From positions 1 through 64,000 of the forward strand of contig NZ_VCBA01000002.1 in assembly GCF_007995245.1 (NCBI RefSeq): 64,000 bases of DNA. The letters run 5' to 3'. The position numbers and the translations under genes were made by a program. The notes below the pieces were generated by a model. That model made no database searches. It was given only the letters and a program-made list of their open reading frames with translations, and was not told the origin of the DNA. Shown piece after piece: positions 1 to 9,096 of this stretch. Positions within the stretch are counted from its first letter, which is position 1. Every line of letters begins with the position of its first letter. The stretch comes from Tateyamaria sp. syn59. GTDB taxonomy: Bacteria > Pseudomonadota > Alphaproteobacteria > Rhodobacterales > Rhodobacteraceae.

Positions 1-774
1 AAACAATCGGCAAAGTATCGTTATCAAAAGTTGTGCCACGCCCCCGCCTGCCGCGCGAGTCGAGAGTGGCAAGCAGCCCGCCATCGGCGTATCTTTGCAA
101 AGCGCGGGTCTAAACATGGGGCCAACCGCGCCCAGAACGAGGGCGTCCCGCGCCCCGCCGCCTACCACATTCTGCCCATGACGAAAGCGACCTCAACATG
201 ATGATTTTCATCAAAAAAAATAGCGAAAATCCCGCACTGTACGGCAAGTCAATGAGCTGCAAAAAGTCTGTAAAGCAGCATGCGGATCATTGAAGGCCAC
301 GGCGGAGTTGAAATGTGTAGTGCCATAGCTGCGGCAGCCCTTAGCTAAGCGGTAAGGAATGTCGTCAATGCGCGGGCTAGAGGCCAGCGCTTTGGTCGAT
401 GGTGGGTGTCTTCTTTGGGCTGTGTTTACATGCAAAAGCGGCAAGCCACTGACGATTTCGCGCAGCCTCAAAGGTTTCTAAACATCCTTACTTAACCTCT
501 TCAGATCGTTCTGCGCGCAGCACGCGTATCGCCGCACGTGCAAAAAATGCCCTGCTGTGCGGTGATGAGGGAAATGGAAGCCCCATAACCGGCAACAACC
601 CACAATTGTTGGCAGCAGCACTTTAAAAACGCCTCCCGCATACCAACCTTATTGCAAAGGCTGCGAGGATCAGCCACGCCAATACGCTCTGCCACCTCCC
701 GCTCGCCGTGCTTGATCGACGCCATGTCTTGGTGACCTCAAGTTCAGTTTGCTTTTGACAGCAAGGAGGCAGCG
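1..774. other. Unassigned 5' region without a confident gene
   Basis: No frame here is convincing as a gene. Plus-strand frames open at the left edge stop at about 180 and 201 and resemble no known family. A minus-strand frame starting at ATG 117 runs off the left edge and could be the start of a gene outside the window. A minus-strand stretch at 211-471 could encode 86 residues but shows no recognisable motif. A short dyad TGATGA-TTT-TCATCA lies at 199-213 before an A-run. Base composition is more AT-rich around 190-260. The 3' part must contain the promoter of the SufC-like gene, but I see no clear -35/-10 pair. Confidence 0.4.
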
Positions 775-1485
775 ATGTTGGAGATACGGGGCCTTTCAGT
801 TGCGGTAGGGGATCGGCCAATCCTCACCTCGGTCAATCTCACATTGCCGGAGGGCGAGCTGCACGTCCTTCTCGGGCCCAACGGCTCAGGGAAATCAAGT
901 TTGCTTGCAACGATCATGGGCTTACCGCCTTTCGACGTTGTCGGTGGGGATATCCTCTTTGACGGACAACCGATCCAGGATCTTGCACTGGATGAACGCG
1001 CACGATTGGGGATCGGGTTGGGCTATCAACGTCCGCCACGGCTCGGCGGTGTTTCCGTACGCAGCTTTGCAGAAGCTTTAGGCGCTGGGGAGCGTTTGGA
1101 ACGCGAAGCGGCTGCACTGAACCTTGGAGACTTCTTACACCGCGACATGAATGTCGGGTTCTCAGGTGGCGAAAGCAAGCGCTGGGAAGTCCTGAAGCTG
1201 GTACTTCAGGATCCCCGCCTTTTGCTGTTTGACGAACCCGAGAGCGGCGTTGATCTGGAGCATGTGAGCGCTGTGGGCGATGCGATCGCCCGGGTTGTGC
1301 GCGCGCCCGACAAGCAAGGGCGCATATGCTCCGGTCTCGTCATCACGCATACGGGCGTGATCCTGAAATACGTGAAGGCCGATTGCGCCCATATCATGCG
1401 GGATGGGCGCATCCTGTATTCTGGCGATGCCGAAGAGGCATTCGAGCATATTCAAACCGCTGGCTACACCGCACCCGCAGCTTGA
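775..1485 (+). CDS. SufC-like ABC ATPase (orphan Fe-S scaffold ATPase)
   Basis: Cytoplasmic ABC-type ATPase of 236 residues belonging to the SufC family, which powers Fe-S cluster assembly on a SufB/SufD-type scaffold rather than transport. Walker A GPNGSGKSS lies near residue 34. The SufC-type signature FSGGESKR, Walker B LLLFDEPESGVD and the H-loop VITHTG follow. The SGGE.KR.E pattern and the DEPESGVD segment separate SufC from true transporter ATPases, and no permease gene is nearby. ATG at 775 follows a strong AGGAGG. A SufB-like gene follows 29 bp downstream, so the two probably form an operon. It is clearly diverged from the SufC encoded at 43994-44749. The partner specificity is inferred. 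Confidence 0.85.
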   Translation: MLEIRGLSVAVGDRPILTSVNLTLPEGELHVLLGPNGSGKSSLLATIMGLPPFDVVGGDILFDGQPIQDLALDERARLGIGLGYQRPPRLGGVSVRSFAEALGAGERLEREAAALNLGDFLHRDMNVGFSGGESKRWEVLKLVLQDPRLLLFDEPESGVDLEHVSAVGDAIARVVRAPDKQGRICSGLVITHTGVILKYVKADCAHIMRDGRILYSGDAEEAFEHIQTAGYTAPAA

Positions 1486-1514
1486 ACGCGCGGGTCTGAT
1501 GAGGATGTTGTGAC

Positions 1515-2642
1515 ATGATCCCGACCGAACACTCCGTTCCCACCGCGCAGGACCTGAGCAATTCTCAGAGAAACATTCTATGCGATGTAGGGTTTGATGA
1601 TCAATCGAAACGGGCAGCGACAGGTATCCTGATTGATCGTGCCATGCGCATCGCGCGCTCCAACGATGCCGGTGTCGAAATCATGCCTCTGGCCGACGCC
1701 CTTCGGACCTATGATTTCGTTCAGGACCTCATGTTTGGCCTTGTGGCACCTGACGAAAACGAGCACGTTGCCAAGGTGGCCGAGCATATGCATGATCCGC
1801 TCGGCCACTTCATTTGGGTCAAAGCGGGCGCCAAGGTGACCTTGCCGGTGCAGAGTTTCACGGTTTTGGAAACGCCCCAGGCGAGGCAATTCACGCACGA
1901 TATTACACTGATCGACGAAGGCGCGGAGGTCGAGATGATATCGGGTGCCGCGGTGCCACATACCGTGCACAGGGGACGCCATATTTCCATTGGCGAGTGT
2001 TACATGCGTGCAGGCTCCTCATGCAAATCGGTGTCGATCGAGCACTGGGGCGAAGGCATGGAGGTGTATTCCTACGGTTATTCAAAGCTCGACGAAGATG
2101 CGCGGAACCAAGCGACGTCTGTTATGATGGCCCCTATCGCACGCAGCGTCAGCTTGTCCGTCTCCAAACTGGCGGCAGGGGCAAAATCCACAAGTCAGGC
2201 CATCGTTTTCGCCCCGGACGGGACCGAACGCCGGATTGAAACGGAGACACATCTGCTGGGTGCAGGCGCGACATCCGAAGATGTGGCGCGCATGGTTGCA
2301 GCAGGGGGAACCATCATCAACGTTGCACGCCTTGTTGGCGATTCCGCGGGCACCAGTGGGTTCCTTGGGTGCGATGGGCTAAAGCTGACAGATCGCGGTG
2401 ATATTGTGGCGGTGCCCGAACTCAAGGCCCGTGCCGAGGGTGCCATGCTGAGCCATGAGGCCAGTGTCGGCATTATTGATGACGAGAAACTCAATTACCT
2501 CATGGCCACCGGCATCGATGAAGATGCTGCGCGCGGTCTTATCATCCAGGGCTTCTTGTCTCTGAACAGCGATGCCATCCCGCCAACCTTGCGAGATCGG
2601 GTTGCGCAACTCATTGCAGATTCAAAGTCGGGAGGGATGTGA
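1515..2642 (+). CDS. SufB/SufD-like scaffold protein (short, orphan)
   Basis: 375-residue SufBD-family protein, much shorter than the canonical SufB (507) or SufD (424) in this window. The C-terminal core is recognisable: Cys286 in a GCDGL motif aligns with the QCDSL cysteine of SufB, and His314-Glu315 in LSHEAS align with VEHEAT. The Cys-to-Glu spacing is 29 residues, identical to the canonical SufB here (C417/E446) and to E. coli C405/E434, so the cluster-building residues look conserved. The long N-terminal SufB extension is missing. With the preceding SufC-like ATPase it resembles a minimal SufBC (SmsCB-type) scaffold. Whether it builds general Fe-S clusters or serves a dedicated target is unknown. 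Confidence 0.82.
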   Translation: MIPTEHSVPTAQDLSNSQRNILCDVGFDDQSKRAATGILIDRAMRIARSNDAGVEIMPLADALRTYDFVQDLMFGLVAPDENEHVAKVAEHMHDPLGHFIWVKAGAKVTLPVQSFTVLETPQARQFTHDITLIDEGAEVEMISGAAVPHTVHRGRHISIGECYMRAGSSCKSVSIEHWGEGMEVYSYGYSKLDEDARNQATSVMMAPIARSVSLSVSKLAAGAKSTSQAIVFAPDGTERRIETETHLLGAGATSEDVARMVAAGGTIINVARLVGDSAGTSGFLGCDGLKLTDRGDIVAVPELKARAEGAMLSHEASVGIIDDEKLNYLMATGIDEDAARGLIIQGFLSLNSDAIPPTLRDRVAQLIADSKSGGM

Positions 2643-2786
2643 AATATGGAGGGCTTGCTTTGATGCGGAGTTTAGCGGCTCCGTCAGAATGAGGTCGAAC
2701 CAACGGCATGCCGCTCAACCCGGCTGCGTGGCCCCGGCGCAGGCCGAAATCATCCAGGGCCAAGTGCCATAGTGCTTCGAACTGCT

Positions 2787-2836
2787 TTGCGAGCCGAGTT
2801 AAGTGTAGCTTCGCACAAATTGCGAATGGTTCGCAA
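2787..2836. promoter_or_regulatory. Cluster of TTGCGAA/TTCGCAA half-sites (candidate operator)
   Basis: Four related half-sites occur within 50 bp: TTGCGA at 2787, TTCGCA at 2810, and the perfect 17-bp dyad TTGCGAA-TGG-TTCGCAA at 2820-2836. The cluster lies 60-110 bp upstream of the membrane methyltransferase gene, where a promoter is expected. The regulator cannot be named from sequence. Confidence 0.5.
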
Positions 2837-2898
2837 ATAGACTAACCTCAATAAGCACTCAGCCAGCGTCCACGCCAGCGGTTCCCGCTTCACTGGTG

Positions 2899-3552
2899 AT
2901 GATATTCATGGTCGGCAAGTTCACCCCTTATGCTATTTTGGCAATCGTCACAGCCCTCGCATTTTGGCGCGACGCGCCCTACGCCAGCCTGCCGTTTCTC
3001 GCGTTTATGACGTCTTGGTACACCATTCGGATATGGCTCACGGACTCCACCCCTCTGGACGTCTCGGAGGAGCGTGATGCGACCAGAGAGCGCCTACTTG
3101 CGGCGGCTGTGGGTTTCGGCATGATCATCTTGCCACTTTTCGCGCTCGCCACACCTGTGCTTGATTTTGCAGCCTATTCGGCCACTAGTGCGCAGTCCGT
3201 GTTGGGCGGTGTGTGCGCACTTGCGGGTCTTTTTGTCTTTTTCCGCTCGCATGCCGATCTTGGCTCATTCTGGTCAGCACACCTAGAATTGCGCGAAGGC
3301 CATGCTCTCGTGACGACGGGTATCTACAGCCGCATGCGTCATCCAATGTATACGGCAATCTTTCTCATCACGATTGCCCAGGCGCTGCTCTTGGCCAACT
3401 GGGTGGCCGGGCCCGCCGGGCTCGTGATCTTCGCATTGCTTTACGTCGTCCGGGTCGGACCCGAAGAACGCATGATGGCGGAGCGGTTTGGCGCTGAATG
3501 GGAGGGCTACGCCAGCCGTACACCCCGCCTGCTCCCTCGGCTCAGGGATTGA
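2899..3552 (+). CDS. Isoprenylcysteine carboxyl methyltransferase-family membrane protein
   Basis: About 217 residues with five or so hydrophobic membrane segments. The C-terminal half carries the signature of the ICMT/phospholipid-methyltransferase family: the pattern TTGIYSRMRHPMYTA, then a hydrophobic hairpin, then GPEERMMAERFGAEWEGYASRT, which forms the SAM-binding end of these enzymes. The substrate is unknown; bacterial members methylate small thiols, lipids or isoprenoid acceptors. GTG 2896 and ATG 2899 are adjacent; the ATG is chosen, with only a weak ribosome-binding site. A striking cluster of dyad half-sites upstream suggests dedicated regulation. It converges with the RTX protein gene. 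Confidence 0.7.
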   Translation: MIFMVGKFTPYAILAIVTALAFWRDAPYASLPFLAFMTSWYTIRIWLTDSTPLDVSEERDATRERLLAAAVGFGMIILPLFALATPVLDFAAYSATSAQSVLGGVCALAGLFVFFRSHADLGSFWSAHLELREGHALVTTGIYSRMRHPMYTAIFLITIAQALLLANWVAGPAGLVIFALLYVVRVGPEERMMAERFGAEWEGYASRTPRLLPRLRD

Positions 3553-3663
3553 AATCGCCGGCGGCGTTGGAAACACCAATTACATCTTTTTTGAGTGGGG
3601 CGCCGCGCAACGGCTCTGCACACACAGGCAGCGTCGCGCATCAAACGGCGAGAGAAAGTGAGA

Positions 3664-3691
3664 GGCGGAAGCTGCACATGCAGCTCCCGCC
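3664..3691 (-). terminator. Strong hairpin between convergent genes
   Basis: GGCGG-A-AGCTGCA-CA-TGCAGCT-C-CCGCC forms a 12-bp stem with one internal mismatch. It lies 10 bp beyond the stop of the RTX gene and about 110 bp beyond the methyltransferase stop. There is no clean T-run on either side, so it may act as a transcript-stabilising or weak bidirectional terminator hairpin. Confidence 0.5.
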
Positions 3692-3700
3692 GAAGAATTG

Positions 3701-6700
3701 TCAGACAAAACTGAACATATCGGCACTCAACTCGTCCAATTGAGTGTTGCGCAATGTCAGGCTGTCTTCTGCGCTGAACTGGAATGTCACAGCCCGTGCT
3801 GACTGACTTGCGCTGGTAACAAGAGCCTCGAAGTCGCTGGTGCCTTCGATGTCGATCACGATCTGATCGGAGGAAAGCCAATCAAACCCGGTATCGAAAT
3901 CCCGGATCAGGTCATGTCCGCCAGTGAAGACAAATGTATCGCTGCCGAAGCCGCCTGTCATCCGGTCGTCCCCAGCACCGCCATCCAGCGTGTCGTTGCC
4001 AAAGCCACCGTTCAAGCGGTCATCGCCCGCACCGCCGAACAGCACATCGTAGGACCACCCGCCATTCAGCCGGTCATTGTCTGCGCCACCATCCAGCGTG
4101 TCCTGGCCCCAACCGCCATTCAGGCGATCGCGCCCTGCGTTTCCAAGCATTTCGTCATCCCCCCAGCCACCGTTAAGTCGGTCGTTGCCTTCACCGCCTG
4201 AGATCAGGTCATCGCCCGCGCGGCCATTGATGCGGTCGTCATCCGCACCGCCGCGCAACAGATCGTCGTCGAAGGTTCCACGATAGCGATCCTCGGATGC
4301 CGCCGCCTCCTCGGACGTGATGAAGTTGAAGGTGGATGTATCGCCTTCATCAATCCCCTCGAAGGCTTGCCCCTGATCGTCCAGAAATGCCCCGTCCTCA
4401 ATCTCAACCGCATACCGTGCGTCGGTGTCCAAATGAGATGGCGGTGTGACAGTGACGGTATCACCATCAAAGCTGACAAGACGGCTGTCGGTCACGTTGA
4501 TCTCGATTCGCTCGCCTGTGTCCCGATTGACCAGCGTGATCAGCCCTTCGCCCGGCTCGACCTCTTCCGTGAAAGTCAGCGTCAGCGCCGCGTCATTTCC
4601 CACGTCGCGGCCATTGTCCGAGGGCACAGCCGACAGCAGGAAGGGCGCGGGGTCCGCGTCAAAGTCGACTTCGCGCGGGACATAAACCGAGCCATCAGTG
4701 GAATAGCCAAGGCGCCCGTCCGAGTTCGAGCCCCAGGTGAAGATGGCACCCGTATCGCTCACCGCGATGATCGAGTTGGGCCCGGTCTGGATTTCGACAA
4801 TGTGCACATCATCAAGTTCCGCGATCAGGGTGGGCAGGAAGCTGACATCGCTCTCTGCTGCCGGATCGCCATCCAGCCCACCTGTGGGACCTTCATCATT
4901 TGGCCCCCAAGCATAGACATCGCCATCTTTGGTAAGCGCAACAGACCAGCGCGCGCCGCCCTGTATGTCGATGATACCCTCGGGCAATCCGGTCAGTTCA
5001 ATCGGTTCAGCGACATCGTCGGGGTTTGGCGAGAATGTACCGTCACCGTTATCTTCGCCCTGCAACAACTGCCCATTACGGCTCTCGCCCCAGCCAAAGA
5101 TGCGGCCATCGAACGTGATAGCATAGGATGTACGTCCCTCGCCCGAGATGGCCACGATGTTGTCCGGCAACCCTTCAATCAATGTCGGTTCTATCACGCG
5201 GCGCTCGTCGGATGGGCTGACCTGATTGTCGGTATTGCCGCCGAAGCCATAGACCTCACCATCCGCCGTCAGGACCAGGGTGTGCGTCACACCTGCGGAT
5301 ACAGCCACAACGGTTTCGTTGGACAGTGCGCTGATTTCGGTTGGGACAAGACGTTCTTCCTGATCGCCTGTGCCAAGCTGGCCGTTGGTGTTGCTGCCCC
5401 AGCCATAAAGCGTGCCGTCCGCAGCAATAGCAAAGGACGTACCATTGCCGTTTTCGATGCCAATGACGTCGATGTCGTCCAAGGCTTCGATCTTTGTCGC
5501 TGTCGTCCGCGCCTCTTCGTCACCCAGGCCAAGCGGGCCGCGGTTGTTGAAGCCAAAGGCGTACACATCGCCATCATTCGTCAGGAATGTGGTGTGCAAC
5601 AGCCCGCCCGCAACCGAGGTGATTTCGGCGTCAAACCCTTCCGGCAGCGACACCGGCAGCGGCGCTTTGACATCGAATCCGGTGGTGCCGTTGCCCAATT
5701 GGCTGACCACGTTTTCGCCGGAACTGTACAGCACCCCATCCCTCAGGAAGACAGAAAAGTGGTTGCCCGCGCCCACGGTGCTGGCCACGACCTGGGCCTC
5801 GCCCTCATAGGCTTCAACCGCGCGCGGGCGGACCAACTGACCGTCATATTGATCCGAGCCGAGGATGGTCGTCTCGCCTGCGTCAAAGAAATCGCCATCA
5901 CCGTTGAGGTTGGTCAGTTGGACTACGCTTGCGTCCCCGGCAAAGCTATTGGCGGTGAGGATGAGGCCCCCATCGTCATCTGTGGCCAGTGAGAAGCCGA
6001 TCTCCGCCAGGATGCCATCCGGCATGGCGCTCGCATTCCAGACCTCGACCGCTTCGAACACGTTGTCGATCTGTCCGGACCCGTCCAGATCGTTGAGACG
6101 GTAAATCTTCAACTCTTCATCCCCGTCCGGGAACCATGTGAGGGTATAGAGCGAGCCATCGACCGACACCGCACTTGATATGTCCACCGGAGCGCCAAAG
6201 CTCATGTCGTCCGAGATGAAATTTGTCACTTCTTCAGTCTGGATTGTGCCATCACCGTTCGCGTCTTCGATCCGGTAAATGACATCCGTTCCCGTTCCAG
6301 CCAGATCGTTGAGGTAGGCGATGTCGCCGTCAAAGCTGAGATCAAAGGGTACCGAGGTGTCGATCACCGTCTGGAGGTCGAGCCACACGGTCGCTTCTCC
6401 GGCGTCGTTTGCGTCCCCGTCGTCGTTGAGGTCAATGGTGCGGTAGATCGCGTCTTGCGGTGCCGACGCGGTGCCGGCGTTTGAGATGTATATGGCACCG
6501 TCAGCGCCTTCGGCGATGCCATTGGGTGTCACTGTGGAGAGGCCACCGGCATTGTCTGCCGAAAACCAAACTGTCGCTTCGCCCTCGTCCTGTGCATCGC
6601 CGTCGGCATTGGTGTCGATCAGGCGATAGATCGCATCTGTGGTGCCATCACCGACATAGACCGATTTGTCATCAGCCTGATGCACCGTGAAGACATTGTT

Positions 6701-6868
6701 CGTTGGTGTGTCGAGGCCGCTCGCGTTGTCTGCGTCAAAGAAGACAGTCGTTTCGCCGGGCCCTCGCGCCGTTCCATCACCATCCAGATCTTGCAAAAGC
6801 AACACCTGATCCTTGCGTTGGTCTGCGACCAAAACCCCGGCTATCGTCTGTTTGGATATGCGCCCCAT
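3701..6868 (-). CDS. Secreted RCC1-repeat / RTX calcium-binding protein
   Basis: 1055 residues from ATG 6868, chosen because GGGAG precedes it by seven bases; a longer frame to 6949 lacks a site. Residues 1-360 hold several acidic, EF-hand-like segments (DLDGDG, DTNADGDAQD, DLNDDGDAND, NLNGDGDF). Residues about 362-735 form seven or so RCC1-type beta-propeller repeats (for example LYGWGSNTNGQLGTGD). Residues about 740-850 look like an Ig-like SbsA/Big domain. Residues about 866-985 carry RTX nonapeptides (GGxGxDxLx, including unusual LNGGWG variants), followed by the C-terminal tail typical of type I secretion substrates. There is no Sec signal. No type I secretion genes are adjacent. Role is unknown; calcium-dependent surface or extracellular binding is inferred. 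Confidence 0.85.
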   Translation of the reverse strand: MGRISKQTIAGVLVADQRKDQVLLLQDLDGDGTARGPGETTVFFDADNASGLDTPTNNVFTVHQADDKSVYVGDGTTDAIYRLIDTNADGDAQDEGEATVWFSADNAGGLSTVTPNGIAEGADGAIYISNAGTASAPQDAIYRTIDLNDDGDANDAGEATVWLDLQTVIDTSVPFDLSFDGDIAYLNDLAGTGTDVIYRIEDANGDGTIQTEEVTNFISDDMSFGAPVDISSAVSVDGSLYTLTWFPDGDEELKIYRLNDLDGSGQIDNVFEAVEVWNASAMPDGILAEIGFSLATDDDGGLILTANSFAGDASVVQLTNLNGDGDFFDAGETTILGSDQYDGQLVRPRAVEAYEGEAQVVASTVGAGNHFSVFLRDGVLYSSGENVVSQLGNGTTGFDVKAPLPVSLPEGFDAEITSVAGGLLHTTFLTNDGDVYAFGFNNRGPLGLGDEEARTTATKIEALDDIDVIGIENGNGTSFAIAADGTLYGWGSNTNGQLGTGDQEERLVPTEISALSNETVVAVSAGVTHTLVLTADGEVYGFGGNTDNQVSPSDERRVIEPTLIEGLPDNIVAISGEGRTSYAITFDGRIFGWGESRNGQLLQGEDNGDGTFSPNPDDVAEPIELTGLPEGIIDIQGGARWSVALTKDGDVYAWGPNDEGPTGGLDGDPAAESDVSFLPTLIAELDDVHIVEIQTGPNSIIAVSDTGAIFTWGSNSDGRLGYSTDGSVYVPREVDFDADPAPFLLSAVPSDNGRDVGNDAALTLTFTEEVEPGEGLITLVNRDTGERIEINVTDSRLVSFDGDTVTVTPPSHLDTDARYAVEIEDGAFLDDQGQAFEGIDEGDTSTFNFITSEEAAASEDRYRGTFDDDLLRGGADDDRINGRAGDDLISGGEGNDRLNGGWGDDEMLGNAGRDRLNGGWGQDTLDGGADNDRLNGGWSYDVLFGGAGDDRLNGGFGNDTLDGGAGDDRMTGGFGSDTFVFTGGHDLIRDFDTGFDWLSSDQIVIDIEGTSDFEALVTSASQSARAVTFQFSAEDSLTLRNTQLDELSADMFSFV

Positions 6869-7246
6869 ATGGCAACTCCCGAAAATGAGAGAGTGCCTCG
6901 CGAATGGCTGGGTCCTCGATTTGAAAGAGATTGGATGCTGTGCACCCACGCGTTCTTTGGACCAATTTGGGACAGAGGTGAAGCCCTCAAAAGCACCGTT
7001 TCATGACACAATGACGCAAGGCTGACCGCATGATCGACAACGAGAGAATGGTCAGCGGACCGCACCATTCAAAATAAGCCAAAAACATACAGTGCCGTAT
7101 GTCGCGTCATTTGGGCTTGATCCAGAAATTTTGCGCTCGTGATTTCACTGAAGAGCGCTAATATCAACGGCATCCAGCCGGTCATGTAGTTTGCATCAGC
7201 ACGCATGAGGCCAGACAGCATCTAAACCCAAGACGGAACGCTGCAT
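6869..7246. promoter_or_regulatory. Divergent intergenic region of RTX gene and copper island
   Basis: This 378-bp gap separates the minus-strand RTX gene from the plus-strand binding-protein gene, so it should hold both promoters. I see one clear dyad (7085-7102). I checked it for a small peptide gene with paired cysteines of the methanobactin-precursor kind and found none. Confidence 0.5.
7085..7102. promoter_or_regulatory. Dyad ACATAC-N6-GTATGT (candidate operator)
   Basis: Perfect 6-bp arms around AGTGCC, 145 bp upstream of the family-5 binding protein start and about 215 bp upstream of the RTX start. Symmetry and spacing suit a dimeric regulator. The identity of the regulator is not evident. 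Confidence 0.35.
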
Positions 7247-9007
7247 ATGGGCCTACGGCTGATCTGGTGTTGCCTGGCATTGTGTTTTCAGCTCGATACG
7301 GCCAGCGCGGATGTCGTCCGCTTCTCGCCATTTGACGATGTGGGCACGGCCAAGGGCACTTTATCCTATACCAACGCATCCGCCCCCAGCAGCGGCACTT
7401 TGCGGCTTGGCAGCACGGTCAACTTCGACAGCACGAACTTTATGCGTTTTCCTGGACGTGCCCCCCACGAAATGCGTCATGCATTCGACACACTTCTGGT
7501 GCCTGTTCGTGATCAGACGGCTGTCTTTTATGGGCTCTTGGCCAAGGACTTGGACATCGCCGACGACTTCAGTTTCGTGCGTTTCCATCTGGAACCGGTT
7601 GCGCGTTGGCATGACGGACGCGCGGTAACCGCAGAAGACGTTGCCTTCACCTTCCAAAGTCTCCGCGCGCATGGATTGCCGCGCTATCGCAACGCGCTCC
7701 GAAACATAGACATTGAAATTAAAGATGCGCACACGATCACGTTCAAAAACCGTGGTGCACGATCATGGCGGTACATCGAACTGCTGGGGACGTTTCCAAT
7801 TCAATCCAAGGCCTTTTGGTCCGCACGCGCAGTGGGTGACATCACACTTGACATTCCATTGGGCAGCGGCCCCTACCGGGTGTCGGAGTTGAGCTTCAAC
7901 AGAGAAATGGTTCTGGAGCGGGTCGAGGATTACTGGGCCGCCGATCACCCCGTCAATCAGGGGCGCTGGAACTTTGATGAGATCGTCGTCAGCTACTTCT
8001 TTGACGAGACAGCGCTCATTGAGGCGGTAAAGAGCGGACGCCTCGACGTGCGCAGGGAGTTCTCGGCCGCCGCTTGGGATGGGCGTTACGACGGCGATGC
8101 ATTGAGTTCAAACCGCATCGTTAAGACCACCCTTCCCCGCGCCGATGCAGGTGCGCTTCATACCTTGGTGATCAATCAGCGTCGTCCGCCTTTTGATGAC
8201 ATCAGGGTCCGGGAAGCACTTGGACTGCTGTTTGACACGCAGTGGTATCTTGATCTGTTTGGCGGTGCATATGATGCGCCCGGTAGCTTTTACGGTGATA
8301 CACCCTTTGCGGCTATTGGTTCGGCGTCCGCAGCAGAACGCACGTTGCTTGCGCAATTCGCGGAGCAGTCTCCACAAGGCGCTGTAGACAGTCCTGCGCC
8401 CCAGTGGCCAGAACAGCGACGGCAGCGCATGCGGAGGGCTAACGCCCTTTTGGATGAAGCGGAATTTGAACTTCGCGGCGGTGTGCGGATCAATCCGATT
8501 ACGGGTGACCCTTGGACCGTTGAATTCGTAACGGCACACCGCGCCTCTGTGGAACGTCTTGAGCCGTACCGCAAAGCACTTGAACAGGTCGGCATCCAGC
8601 TTGACTTACGCGCATATGACTATGTGTCGGGGCGCCGATTGATCCTTGATCACGAATATGACCTCACACTTCTCACGTGGCAGGCTTCCATTCCTCCGGG
8701 TGTGCAGGAAACCTGGTTCTGGCATAGCGATCAGGCCGGGCCACACGGTTACGGGTTGGGTGGGCTCAACAACCCGGCTGTCGATTACATGATCGACCAA
8801 ATGCAGGTGGCAAAGGATCTGGAGGACCTGCAAGCAGCGGCACGGGCGTTTGACCGGTTGATGCGGTGGGGGCACTACGTCGTACCGATGTGGCACAATG
8901 CCAGTCTTTGGTATGTGCATGGATCCGATCTTCGCATCCCCGTGGGTGGACATGTGGAAACCGACCCGATTGTTCACTGGTGGCGCGCACCTCCTCCTGA
9001 CAACTGA
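7247..9007 (+). CDS. Family-5 extracellular solute-binding protein (YejA/MbnE-like)
   Basis: Periplasmic binding protein of 586 residues, with an N-terminal Sec signal ending near TASA (residue 21). The family-5 (oligopeptide/nickel) hallmarks are present: LRLGSTVNFD near the start, VARWHDGRAVTAEDVAFTFQSL near residue 120, the GSGPYRV segment, and a C-terminal NPAVDYMIDQM block. The length and the RFPGRAPHEM segment fit the YejA-like subgroup that binds modified peptides; the methanobactin binder MbnE also belongs to family 5. No permease or ATPase gene is adjacent, so the protein must share a transporter encoded elsewhere. It precedes a TonB-dependent receptor by 89 bp, suggesting uptake of a peptide-like chelate. 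The substrate is inferred from context only. Confidence 0.82.
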   Translation: MGLRLIWCCLALCFQLDTASADVVRFSPFDDVGTAKGTLSYTNASAPSSGTLRLGSTVNFDSTNFMRFPGRAPHEMRHAFDTLLVPVRDQTAVFYGLLAKDLDIADDFSFVRFHLEPVARWHDGRAVTAEDVAFTFQSLRAHGLPRYRNALRNIDIEIKDAHTITFKNRGARSWRYIELLGTFPIQSKAFWSARAVGDITLDIPLGSGPYRVSELSFNREMVLERVEDYWAADHPVNQGRWNFDEIVVSYFFDETALIEAVKSGRLDVRREFSAAAWDGRYDGDALSSNRIVKTTLPRADAGALHTLVINQRRPPFDDIRVREALGLLFDTQWYLDLFGGAYDAPGSFYGDTPFAAIGSASAAERTLLAQFAEQSPQGAVDSPAPQWPEQRRQRMRRANALLDEAEFELRGGVRINPITGDPWTVEFVTAHRASVERLEPYRKALEQVGIQLDLRAYDYVSGRRLILDHEYDLTLLTWQASIPPGVQETWFWHSDQAGPHGYGLGGLNNPAVDYMIDQMQVAKDLEDLQAAARAFDRLMRWGHYVVPMWHNASLWYVHGSDLRIPVGGHVETDPIVHWWRAPPPDN

Positions 9008-9096
9008 CAGTTGTCTATTGCCTTTCAGCCGGTCGCTGCTAACTTTTTCCGGGACCCACCGTTTTGGCAGGCAGGACAAAACGCTCGGGGGCTATC

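Noticed and set aside
465-482. Half ICE/Irr box (GTTTAGAA on the minus strand) upstream of the SufC-like gene
   Set aside because: The second half is degenerate and the distance of 300 bp to the gene is large.
4000-4250. Possible tandem repeat or CRISPR-like array
   Set aside because: The periodicity is explained by codons for RTX nonapeptides.
4367-5992. Long plus-strand open frame of 541 codons
   Set aside because: It is antisense to the RCC1/RTX gene, shows no domain, and results from the biased codon use of the repeats.
6869-7246. Search for a methanobactin-like precursor peptide
   Set aside because: No small frame with paired Cys motifs was found here or in the other gaps of the copper island.
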